64,000 bases of DNA from Sipunculus nudus (lineage: Eukaryota > Annelida > Sipuncula > Golfingiida > Sipunculidae). Below the pieces are notes generated by a model, which searched no databases, was not told where the DNA came from, and was given only the letters and a program-made list of their open reading frames with translations. Shown piece after piece: positions 1 through 10,600 of the stretch (position 1 is the first letter of the stretch; the number at the start of each line of letters is the position of its first letter). The stretch lies in assembly GCA_026874595.1 (NCBI GenBank), contig CM049306.1:49627519-49691518 (forward strand). The letters run 5' to 3'. A program made the translations under genes and the position numbers.

Positions 1-18
1 AGTAAAATACAGTTAAAT

Positions 19-198
19 ACAGTAATACTTGTGTTATAAGACCACCCATGGGACCGACGAAATGTGGTCTAAATTCACAGGTGTTTTTATTAGACAGGTC
101 AGTTATAACCAACGTGAATGCTTTCAGTTCACCCAAAGGGGGTCTTAATAGACAGATGGTCTTATAATATAGGTGGTCTATCAGACAGGTTCCACTGT
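19..198. repeat. MITE-like repeat with ACAGT/ACTGT ends
   Basis: The stretch opens with ACAGTAATAC and closes with TTCCACTGT. Inside are repeated fragments of the type TGGTCTTATAAGAC and GGTGGTCTA. Similar small elements with CAGT(G/A)-type ends occur at 38540 and 46088, so this looks like a decayed copy of a short terminal-inverted-repeat element. No coding potential is seen. Confidence 0.4.
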
Positions 199-940
199 TA
201 ACACATCTCAGTGCTACTGCTTTTTCATCTTCAGTGTGGTTGCCAATGATGAAAATGTAGTGCTATAATGATATATTATATCTTATAATACAATATGTAT
301 CTTGAGATATGTAATAACCATGGTAGGATACAAGACACAAAACATGAAAAGTATAGAAGCTACTTTTAAAACAGTCAAACACGATTATGGCAGTACATAC
401 ACAATACAACTGATGCTGAAGGCCAGAGCCACCAATCTGTCCAAACACCATACTTGAAATATATCCCTTTGTTAAAGATAAGTATTTGAAAGAAAGTACA
501 GCTTATAATCACAGATTTCAAAGCCACCTCTCTGGAATGGAAACACAGTAGCTAGATGATACACTTCCTTGTAATACCAGGATACTACATTAAAAGCAAA
601 ATTTTACAAATAAAAAATGTATGCACATCATCAAGGCTATGAACTCTTAAGTTGAACCACCAGTCTGAAATGTTTTCAATTGCAGTTCAGTTTACTGTTA
701 CACATTGAATGAGGCATTAAATCAATATTAAAATTTTGTTTGATGACCGGTGAAAGTGGTAACTGGTACTTAGAATCACCTAACTCATGTACTTCTAGGC
801 TTCACTGTTTTTACTTTTTCAAGAACAAAGAATATTATATAGCCTAATATTTGTACCCATTCTTCAACATATAAGCTTGGAACACAGGCTGTTTTTTTAT
901 GCAGGCATTTAATGGGAATAGTTCTGACCACAGTATTTAC
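199..940 (-). other. CDK20: CDK20 intron 1 (partial)
   Basis: AT-rich sequence immediately 3' of the donor of CDK20 exon 1 on the minus strand. I searched it for the next conserved CDK20 block (glycine-loop continuation and the VALKK lysine) and found none, so exon 2 must lie beyond the left edge. Nothing else recognisable. Confidence 0.6.
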
Positions 941-1015
941 CTCTATGTGTTTTGCTTTTGAGACAATCCCATGAGCACCTTCTCCAATTCGTCCCAAGAT
1001 GTGATACTGTTCCAT
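941..1015 (-). CDS. CDK20: CDK20 (CCRK) first coding exon, partial gene
   Basis: On the minus strand this 75 bp exon encodes 25 residues, starting MEQYHILGRIGEG and ending SKAKHIE. It contains the protein-kinase glycine-rich loop GxGxxG (GEGAHG) and is nearly identical to the amino end of animal cyclin-dependent kinase 20 / cell-cycle-related kinase. It ends in GAG followed by a GTAAAT donor, at the point where the vertebrate protein also has its first exon break. CDK20 is a cytosolic and ciliary CMGC kinase implicated in cell-cycle entry and in limiting cilium length. The ATG sits directly after a TTTGTCAG sequence, so a 5' UTR intron acceptor just before the start is possible. The other exons, including the catalytic lysine and the HRD and DFG motifs, are outside the window. 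Confidence 0.93.
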
Positions 1016-2707
1016 CCTGACAAATACTGTAACAGATGACATTCTCAATGATTAACAGATTAATCAAGTGTTCAATACAATTCAATATTCACATCCAGTG
1101 CACAACATTTGCTGCCCAATAAATGATTTTATTCAAGTCAACAAAAACACTAGGCCTATACTGTATACAGCTGCAACTGGCTTTAACATTTTAAGCGCAC
1201 ATTGTTGATGATATATATATACATATATAATTAAGTAATTGTAGTACAGACAGAGCCACACTGCAGACCACTAGCTTCATTGATCTAACAGACAGTCTGA
1301 GACGGAATGCTTGCACAATGCTGCCCCCCCCCCCACCCCCACCCCCCACCCCCCCCCTGACACTTGTCATGACCCTGTGTGCACCTGTTGGGTGCCTGTC
1401 CCAGTGAGCCAGCAGGATTGTTTCAGGCAGCAGTGTGCATGCATGTGTTACACCATCACTGTTAACCTCCTGGCCCATCCAGCTGAATAATGTAATACAT
1501 GCACCATGCAGGCCAAAACAATCAGATCAGTGGGACAGGTACCCATGAAACAATCAGTTCAATGGGACCACCCATCAAATGGGGTCACAACAAGTGCTGT
1601 GCAGCATTTCTTATTCACTATGTCGGTGCAAGTACATACAATTCAGGCTGCTCAGTGTTCAGGATGACTTTAACTACTACAATTACATGTTAAATGTTCC
1701 AATAATAGATCCAACTTACTCCTTTGTACGTTAACTGTATCCTATATCTGTCTCATTATTGTATCTCTTACCAGGCTGCAAAATTTTATCTGAAGCCCTT
1801 AAAAAAACCTTGTTTCTGATGAAAAAGGGAGGGGTCTGGACCCCCCCCCCCCCCCCCCCCCCCGGATCCGCTTCTGACTAGAACACCATATCCATGAAGA
1901 CAAAGGCACCAACAGTTTTTTTTATTGACTAAAACCTCAGCCTGAATTGTAAACTCCACTCTGTCCATTAGATAAATGAAGCTAGTTGTCTGTGGCTCTT
2001 TATATATTATGGTTATATATACTACAGAGCCATAACTTAATTGGTGGTGCATGATTGGTGGTGGGGGGGGGGGGCTTTGGTGGTCGACATCCAGTTCTGG
2101 ACCACGTTTAAACCAGGCCAAGCGGGCCAATGGAACCATTACTGAATACGCACTTTGACTACAGAATTTTTGGACTTAACCACAACCAACAGTTATCTGA
2201 TAACAGGCAACTGGTTTGGTTTGACATTATATTTTCTATTATCGCCCAACATAATAACACAGTCGTAAAACAAGCCGAGTTTTTGTACTTACGTAAATTT
2301 CTCGCTTTACTTGTCCAATTTTATACACAAACATTCAGTTAATTATATGAACAATTAAGTTCCGACATCGTATGCCACTTAGATCATGATTTCTGGATGG
2401 AGGAGCCCCTACGGGAGTATGGTTGTTTACACGGGATGTCAAGGCAAATTTTACCTCTTTCACAACGAGAGTATTTGATTGACAAGTAGCGGCTGGAAAT
2501 CCGGATGAGCGCTTTCCTCCTGATCAATATACCTTATTTTTGAGCGGACGTAATTCTGATATGAGACATAATTATTTTTAATGATTTAGTCCCAATTTTC
2601 CTTGTTCTGACACAACACTGAAAAACTTCATGCCGGGTTGAACGTAGATCTGTACACAGTTAAGTGTTGTAGGCCTAAAAGTAGGCCTATTTAGGCCTGT
2701 ATATGGG

Positions 2708-2710
<3 letters not shown>

Positions 2711-2791
<81 letters not shown>

Positions 2792-2794
2792 TAT
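2711..2794. repeat. (AT)n microsatellite
   Basis: Long run of alternating AT with two ACATAT interruptions. A second tract follows 50 bp later. Likely polymorphic in length. Confidence 0.95.
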
Positions 2795-2840
2795 TTCAAA
2801 GGTTTAAGCCAAATCATTGACATTTTTCAGGTGTAAAATG

Positions 2841-2843
<3 letters not shown>

Positions 2844-2889
<46 letters not shown>

Positions 2890-2907
2890 CATTATATATA
2901 TATAATA
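2844..2907. repeat. (AT)n microsatellite
   Basis: Alternating AT tract with a short TTACATT interruption. Confidence 0.9.
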
Positions 2908-3424
2908 TTCTAACTGAATGACTTAGTGATTAATTAGACACTAGGCCTAATTAATTTCCTGAAGTTCAAAAACGCAGGATAGTACCTCTGACCAAATTCT
3001 CGTCCAAATTATAAAAAAAGATGATTTATAAACACCCTTATTCGCAGACACTGTATGTCTACTTGGAAAGTGTACACATGAAAATAATGGTCATATTTAC
3101 ATCTATGTATTTATATAACTTTACAGTTTCATTTGCTACAAATTAAAGACAGGAAGGAATATATATATCCTGCGGAGCCGTGATTTCTAACCGTGACTGT
3201 TTTCTTGAGAAAAAAAAACTGGTGATAATGAATCATGCATCCCAAACCCATAATTACAAAGGTTAACTGATCGTAATAACCAACACTTTATATTTCACTC
3301 ATTCTCAATTTTCATTTATGCTATTGCAAATTTTTCTCTTATTTTAAAATGAGACAAGAAGTCATCGGCAGGATCTTGATTTTTCTTGGAGTTTAATCTC
3401 GACAAGCAGTCTCAAACTAACATG

Positions 3425-3426
<2 letters not shown>

Positions 3427-3495
<69 letters not shown>
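3427..3495. repeat. (AT)n microsatellite
   Basis: Nearly pure alternating AT over about 68 bp. Confidence 0.95.
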
Positions 3496-3497
<2 letters not shown>

Positions 3498-3626
3498 TGA
3501 TACCGGTGTGAACCAGAACTCAGCTGCTATGGAAGGCCCAGATGCTATTAGTCCATACATGGACCTCTATGTCCTGTGATACTTCTGCTGGACGGACATG
3601 TATGGACTAAGATGCTATATGCTAAG

Positions 3627-3665
<39 letters not shown>

Positions 3666-3700
3666 GGCACTTCCTCCCATAAGTCCTGGCTACGCCCCTG
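3627..3700. repeat. Poly-C tract plus transposon-like end
   Basis: About 34 consecutive C residues, followed by a sequence ending GGCTACGCCCCTG and then TA. The complementary form CAGGGGCGTAGCC, and the related CAGGGGCGGATCC, are typical ends of small non-autonomous DNA transposons. A related end, GCAGGGGCGTATCC, occurs near 4098. Confidence 0.6.
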
Positions 3701-3707
3701 TAGGCTA

Positions 3708-4045
3708 AAGCTGTGTTTCCATTCATCCGTAAATCTCGTACGTCTCGTACGCAAAAAATCGGATCCCTCTTTTTAAGATGAACTGTTTCCATATATGTCT
3801 GTTTTAACGTGCTCCGCATCCACAAAAACGGACAGCATCGAAACGGATCGGTGAGCGATTCATCCGTTTTAAAAATAAATACGGATGGCAAAAATGCCTA
3901 CATTCCCCAACAGTGCCCCGGGCCGGCGCCAGGTGTGATGAGACATATTGACCTTCTTCCTGCCTGTCGTCCTTGCAGTTTAAAAAGAGGCACGTTAAAG
4001 GGTATCCGCAAGAAAAACGTACGTACTTATGGAAACAGGTTTTGC
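3708..4045. repeat. MITE-like element with GTTTCCAT ends
   Basis: The left end reads CTGTGTTTCCATTCATCCG. The right end, read on the opposite strand, gives CCTGTTTCCATAAGTACG, and both continue into CGTACG-rich sequence. An internal copy of CTGTTTCCAT sits near 3785. GC-richer than its surroundings. Open frames on both strands here are incidental. Confidence 0.4.
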
Positions 4046-4450
4046 GGACTGCGCAGGAAGAAGAGTCAAACATATGATATTATATAAGGGACCGCATGCA
4101 GGGGCGTATCCACGGTCCATTACCATAATTGTCCCGTCCAGCTGTAGCTAGGCGGTCCGGTACTGATATAATTAATAATAATATAAAAATAATTATTTTT
4201 AGATAAAAATAAATAAAATAAAATTATTCAAGATAAAATAATAATAACCATAATCATAATAATAACAACAATAATAACAATAATAATAAACAAATAAACC
4301 AGCTGACCCCACAAACTCTCTTTAAAGACCCTGAAATTCTATGTCTAAAATAACATTGTATATTTATTATCACAAGAACATTTTGAAACAAAATTTGTTT
4401 CTAGTTCTAGTATACATTTATATTGTGGTTCTAGTATACATTTATTGTGG

Positions 4451-4505
4451 TTGAAGGGACCTAATCACGAACAAAGCATGTTAAATTAACACGAAAAAAT
4501 GCATC
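4451..4505 (+). repeat. Interspersed repeat fragment (AAGGGACCTAATCAC family)
   Basis: Contains AAGGGACCTAATCAC and AAAGCATGTTAAATTAACAC. A second copy with GGGCCCAATCACC and AAAGCATGTTGAGTTAACAC lies at 57978-58035, and related ends may occur near 21355 and 21810. Confidence 0.5.
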
Positions 4506-4627
4506 TTAATTCTCTATGAAATAAAAATAATTAGCATTGGCTGTAGGTATAGTATATCTATACAGGCTTACCGCAGGTAGCCGACATAATTATATTTATT
4601 TACCTTTCCCATGTATGCAAAGTTCGA

Positions 4628-4650
4628 GACGTCACGTTCAAATGACGTCA
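4628..4650 (+). promoter_or_regulatory. Tandem CRE sites upstream of the unknown gene's exon 1
   Basis: GACGTCAC at 4628-4635 (one full ACGTCA half-site) is followed by the perfect palindromic CRE TGACGTCA at 4643-4650. They lie about 150 bp before the first ATG of the plus-strand gene. CRE palindromes near start sites bind CREB/ATF-type bZIP factors in animals; use here is inferred from position only. Confidence 0.45.
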
Positions 4651-4796
4651 TATTTTTACTACGTGCAGAATACGCTTTCGAATTCCTGTGCACCCTGTCA
4701 AGTCTGTGAGGTCCGCATAAGTTAAACAGACTTGAACCGTTAACTAAATATAGGCCTATATAGCAGGCCTAAACCTGTGTCAGATCAAAATAAGGG

Positions 4797-4916
4797 ATGC
4801 GGGTGTTGTTGCCTCCCGTTGATGACCAGGATGACACTCAAGTAGACAATCAGCTGTCTGCAGGACGTTCAGGTCCGTCGAGAGCAACGGCTCCACGATC
4901 CGGGAATATAGCAAAG
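4797..4916 (+). CDS. Unknown gene, exon 1 (start codon)
   Basis: ATG followed by 40 open codons (MRVLLPPVDDQDDTQVD..., ending RSGNIAK) and a strong AAG|GTAAGT donor, phase 0. GC content and codon use stand out from the AT-rich surroundings. Assignment to the same gene as the exons after 7.3 kb rests on strand, order and lack of any other gene between. The ATG is preceded by AATAAGGG. Confidence 0.6.
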
Positions 4917-7247
4917 GTAAGTAAATGAGCTCCATGAATGTTATAGTCTGTTCCATCACCTCGTGCCCACCTGCCTTTTTTCTTTGAAAAGTTTCATTAG
5001 TAACATTAAGGGGGGGGGGGGGGGGGGGGGGAATGGCCATGTTTGGTGGAAGATTAATAGGCCTAATTTTCAACAACCAATTAATGTATGTGATTCATCT
5101 GAAAATGTTAGTCCCTATTTGCAGATCTGTTTGTGGGTTCAATATGTATTTTAAAAAGCAGGGCAGCTGCGTTAAAGATTGTAAAATAAGCCTCTAAAAA
5201 ACCCGCAATAGCGGGTAATTGTGCATTCTAGCGATTTTTTTTAAAGTTTTATATTACATCTAGTCAATATTACCAAGAAATTCGACTTTTGAGAAATTTT
5301 GTCTCTCAAACAACACTATCTTTCATTATATAACCCTTATTTTTCTAAAATTATACATCTCTTGTATATTACAGTACATTACTTTTGTTTATAATTTGCG
5401 TTAAAGACTGTAAAATAAGCCTCTCAAAAACCCGCTAAAATGCACCGTCTAGCGACTAATCAAAATTTGACACATCCATAATCTCTTGACCTTGATTACC
5501 CCAGCCTTATGTATACATGTATTTTCATCATCCAAGAGAAACCTGTTTTTAAATCATGATTGTAAGATTAGAATGTCCTATATATCTAATGAAACCACCA
5601 AAAACCAAAATGCAGTACAAAGTAGATTAGGGGATCTAGAGATAAGTATGTATCTTCAAGATATCAACAAATTTTATGAGACATCTTTATTAGTATACAA
5701 AACTTGTTACAGACGTCTACTGAATTCTGTTTTCTCTGTACTTCCATGTATAAATACAAATTAATGTATATATATACATAGCTCTAGCTGGTTCCATACA
5801 GCAGAGCACTTTAGCAGTTGTATATAACATGTATAGTTTTACCGTTTGATAACTAAAAATTCTTTGTAAACTTATTTTAAAATATGTAAATCTCCGCGTA
5901 TGTGTGCAGAGCATAAGACTTGCCATAATTTTCATAACTTAATGGGAAAGGGGGGGGGTGTGGGGTTTATAGAATTGAACTTAATTAATACAATTGGTAC
6001 GAAATTATTTGAAAAATATCACTGTATATTATGAGCTTCCGCGTGAAACATATTTTTCATATCTACAACATATTTGCCCATACTAAACTGAAAAAATAGA
6101 ACTTATAAATGGTTGTTTTATTAACTCAACTTCTCTAACTTATAACTGTGCAGATAATGTCTTTATGAAGAAATATCGTATTATCTTACTGCGCAGGAAA
6201 TGAAATCACTTTAAAATGTTAACATAATCTGTTTAAATATTTATGTGATTTTTCTTTAAGTTCAGAACTTTGTGATATATGCTATACATGCCCTGCGCCA
6301 GCTTAATCTAGCATTGAGCCATGGTCACAAACAGAGCTGACCTTGTTTTAAGTGCATGCATGTGTCCAGGCACCTGAAATTAACAAATCCTGTTGTAAGT
6401 TTCAGTGTCACATGTGGTATTGACCACCTAGTCATTTTATCATAGCTCGCTGATTTCAGTTTTGGCAGGGTCTTCTATCATTGAATATTTTTGGACTAGT
6501 TTAACTTACTATATATACCTTTGTAACAGCATATTTAGCCCTTTGAAATATATATAGTGTGCATGTGTGTTGGGGGGGGGGGGGGGGGTATCGGTCCGCT
6601 GCTACGAATATTTTACTTCTGTTCAAAATTTTACTTTGCCGAGAGAGAGAGAGAGAGAGAGATTATTAAAAGTTATGTGTAAAAAATAAAATACAGGGTA
6701 TTATACATATTAGGCCTTCAAGAGATGCTTGCTTACAGGTAAAGTCAAATAACTCAAAAATGAAACCATATATGCAGAATGCTTTGGAACATACGTACCA
6801 ACCAAATCATGTGTTCAGTATATTTACCGGCTTATTTTTTTCAAACGGGGAAAAAATACATTGAAAATGGTGATCATTATGACTAAAACAATACCAAAAA
6901 TGAATTCTCTGTGTCATAATACCCCAGAATACATGTATTGGATGACCCTCTTTGTCAAATGTAAAGGTAACTATGGCATTTTTGCTATTTTCGCTATTTT
7001 CGCTGCCATTTTGTTTTATGCTATTAAGCAAAAGTTGCCCAAGGCTGACAGAGGGCCGACCATCATATTTTTCACACCTGATATGTGGGCAAATAAAATC
7101 CACAAAGAAAAAAAATTAAGACCATAAAACAAGGTTGAGTCCAGTGACGACCGGACTAAGATTTAGACCTTTTTAAGATAGTGTAGCGTTATTAGCGTTG
7201 GTGGTGGTATGCGCTCATTGAATGTTTTTAGTCTATATATATATATA

Positions 7248-7300
<53 letters not shown>

Positions 7301-7529
7301 TAACAATTGTCAATGTACGACGCAGGGCTCTGTGAATCGACAGAGGCGGAGCGCGGCCCCTCAGGAGGATGTAGAGACGACGGGCATGGATCTGCTGATG
7401 CCCTCACTGGCGTCCTCCAGGGGTCAGCCATGCAGCTCCCCAACATCCAAGACGAGGTGCCCCTAACTGCTAAAGAGAGCGGTTCCGACGAGACTAAGGT
7501 AGGGTGAGGTCACACACACACACACACAC

Positions 7530-7605
<76 letters not shown>

Positions 7606-10600
7606 ACATGACTTCACTAGCTGACAAACCCGGAAACCCGGCTTTTAATTGGGGTAGGGGGGATTAATTGAGGTAAGGTATGTTGGCTCAATTTTTTTTT
7701 TAATTCTTAAAGTTCTAAAATTAATTCTAAAATAAAATATAGAGTTTCAGTGGGATACTGTCTCAATAAAATATGTACAAATATTTCTACATTTCTTTTG
7801 TGGCGCGCTGCTCGTGGCAAGAAATTCATACATCTGCATGTTTACCTTGAAGATCTTGTCATTGATGTTTTCATTTGCGAACCGGAATGGTACTCGGGGC
7901 ATTCAGATTTTCGATGATCATTGACTGGTTACATATATTATTATTGTTAGACTTATAAAGAAAAGATTACTGTAAGGTAGCCCGATTCAATCGGACTCAA
8001 AATAATTTAGCCTTGTCATATATGGGAAGTCCTAATAAAATCGAGTTCGATTTAATCGGGCTATATAAGAAATGAATGCCAAGATATCGAGTCACATATT
8101 TTTCACAATTGATACTGACCATGCAAGTGGGTCAATGATTGGGTCAAATGTCAGGCCAAACATGCTTTAATCCGTCGATGACAGCAGCTTTGATTCATAT
8201 GCAGAATAGACCTTAATCCTGCGCTGTGAATAACCAGCTCACCAAACCACGCCGCAGGCATTCCCGTCTCTTTATGTTATGTGTTCCTTTGTTGTTATTC
8301 CAAGTATTCCTGATTGACGTTATTCATTTCGTGCATAGATGGATATGCTTGGTATAAATTAAAATTTAGCGTATCGTTTCTGTTTTTTTTTCAGCATTTT
8401 TTTAATAATTCTTTCATAAAATAAGGGAACGTATAATTACACTTTTGTAAGGGTAAAAAAAATTTAATTTCGTTCCCAGAAAATAAAGTAACGTTTAAAC
8501 CAAGTTCCTCTCGATTAAATATCAATGTCACGGCTTTATTTTGTACATGTATTCCTTTAAAAATATATGAAGGGATTTTCAATATATCTGTTGTTGAAGC
8601 AAACAGTTTAAGTATATATATCCAGATCATATACTATTCACTCACAGTTTATATAAGATTTAACACACAACATGTAAAATATTTGCTTTGAAAAGATACT
8701 CCTGCCAAGCTTGTCGCCAAAGGGAACATTTCCTGGGCAACGGCGTCTGCCGACCAAAGACAAGAGCGAGGACGTTCAGTTTATGGTCGGAGGTCAAGAT
8801 CTGAAGTTACCGCCTCCAAAGTTACCTACAGAGTCCAGGAAAAAGGCAAGTCTGTCACCAGAACTATATACGCGCTTGTGTGTGCTTGTGCATGGCGCGT
8901 GCATTTATAACTGTTTTCATACAATTATTCTAAACACATATAGGCCATGGGCTAGTAGGGGTCATAGTGCACCCCCCTTGTGATTTACTTTAATAGGTAT
9001 TTTCATGTAGCCCTAGGTCTAACAAATCAGAAAATTGATGTTGCCAGCAAAAAAACTGGGATGGAAGATACCTACCATGGACTTTTTAATAACGCCTACT
9101 TTTACAGCTGGAGGCAGATAATTAGGGGTATGGAAAATCCAAACAACCCTAACTTTGCAACTCTTGGCCAAAATATTTCAAATGACCACTTAAAATGTTC
9201 GCCTTGTCAAGATCTACCAGTTCATGCAAATGATATGCAAATTTATTTTGTGAAAAGGTCACCTGAGGTCAAAAGGTCACAAACTTTGACCTTTCCCTAT
9301 AATTTCTCGTATTATCAGGTCTAATTTATCGCCAAGACCATATGAAGTTTTTTTTAATTGAAAATTAATTAAAATGAAGGTTTACATGTGCTTTTTAATA
9401 CTTGGAGTCAAAACGTTTGAAAAGAAGTAGTGATTACCCCGCGGTTTGTAAGATATTTCTGCACTTTAACATACTTTTTGTACGTATTGCCGAATGTGCT
9501 GAATAGGAGTAAGGCAAAATCTAACAATGGTACTTTGAAATCTTTCATTGAATCTTTGCAAATGACCACCAAAGATTATATTTGTGTGTTTCTATAAAAT
9601 GAAACATAAATTATGCAAATATTTTCATCGAAGTGTTTGTTGCAGTCAAAAGTAAACAAAGGTTGACCTCACCAACACCATAGCTGTTTGTTACACATAT
9701 TCGTTATGAAGCGTGCCACGAAATTTTAATATTAAAACAAATGTATGTTACTTTCTTTCTTTCAATTAACACATTTCCAGTTAACATTCATCCTAATTTT
9801 TACCAGTTTGTATCTTATTTTATGACAGTAACATATGTTCTTAGATAGTTGTCACTGGTTCATTGATCTCTGTTAACAGCAAATCCCTAATTAAAATTTG
9901 ACTAGTAACAACCAATCTATTATTTGTTGCATAAATACATGTACTCTTATATCACATATATCAATTTCTATTACTAGTAGAGAATATATTAGTTATTATA
10001 ATTCATGTAATAATTGATAATTAATTCTCTGAATAAATAAAGGATCTGTTTTTGTGACACAAATCAATTATATGTCTCCCCTCACTACGAGCCTAACTTT
10101 CCCAAATTTGAGGGAAAAAATGAACCCCTTCAAAAGTTTGGTGTTAACCTAAATCCTGCATTTCTAAAGATTTTACCTTGTATGATGATGATCAAGTTTA
10201 CCAAGTTATGATCTGATCTGAGATTTTATTTTTTATTCTGATTGATTTAACCTTGAAGATTCAGGTCAAGGTCACCAGTTATCGAGCTCCTCAAGAAACT
10301 CTATTAATAAATAGTGTTTCAAATTTGAGGGAAAATATGTGACACTTCAAAAAGGTATCGGATTCACAATTTTTTTTTCATCCAATATAACCTTGATGAT
10401 GGTCAAGGTCACCAGATTTTTAACTGGTCCGAGATACAGGTAGAGACATTTCAGAAGTTGAATTTCATAAAAATATATCAAGTGATTCAAAAGTTATAGC
10501 GTTCAAAATAATTTCTATTCTTGCTGATTTGACCTTGAATATCCAGATCAAGGTCACCAGTTATCAAGCTCCTCAAGGGAATTAATTAAAACATTGGTGT

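Larger units (their letters stand above)
1016..4620. other. Intergenic region between CDK20 and the unknown plus-strand gene
   Basis: Divergent intergenic space, AT-rich, with no exon I can support. It contains three (AT)n tracts (2711-2794, 2844-2907, 3427-3495), C/G homopolymers (around 1323-1357, 1841-1863, 2058-2073, 3627-3660), a perfect 13 bp hairpin (3549-3561 with 3597-3609), a MITE-like element (about 3708-4045) and an AAT-type microsatellite near 4160-4290. Open frames here are glycine/proline runs or TyrIle runs produced by these simple repeats. Confidence 0.6.
4917..7325 (+). other. Intron 1 of the unknown gene
   Basis: AT-rich. It holds a 22-G tract at 5010-5031, two direct repeats (5170-5240 and 5399-5463), a G-run at 6571-6588, (GA)n at 6641-6662 and a long (AT)n ending next to exon 2. 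No further exon could be supported, although one may be hidden, because the exon 1/exon 2 phase is not fully settled. Confidence 0.5.

Noticed and set aside
1-940. Search for CDK20 exon 2
   Set aside because: No frame with the expected VALKK or ALREIK blocks is present; the exon must be outside the window.
2578-2823. Minus-strand 81-codon frame with Tyr-Ile repeats
   Set aside because: Produced entirely by the (AT)n tract; alternating TAT/ATA codons, no splice context.
3548-3891. Overlapping glycine- or proline-rich frames on both strands
   Set aside because: Caused by the ~34-base poly-C run and MITE-like sequence; both strands open, no homology.
8980-9324. A 114-codon frame also open in inverted copies at 13045-13401 and 13888-14232
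   Set aside because: The three copies differ mostly at amino-acid-changing positions and the flanking non-coding repeat is equally conserved, so there is no sign of protein-level selection.
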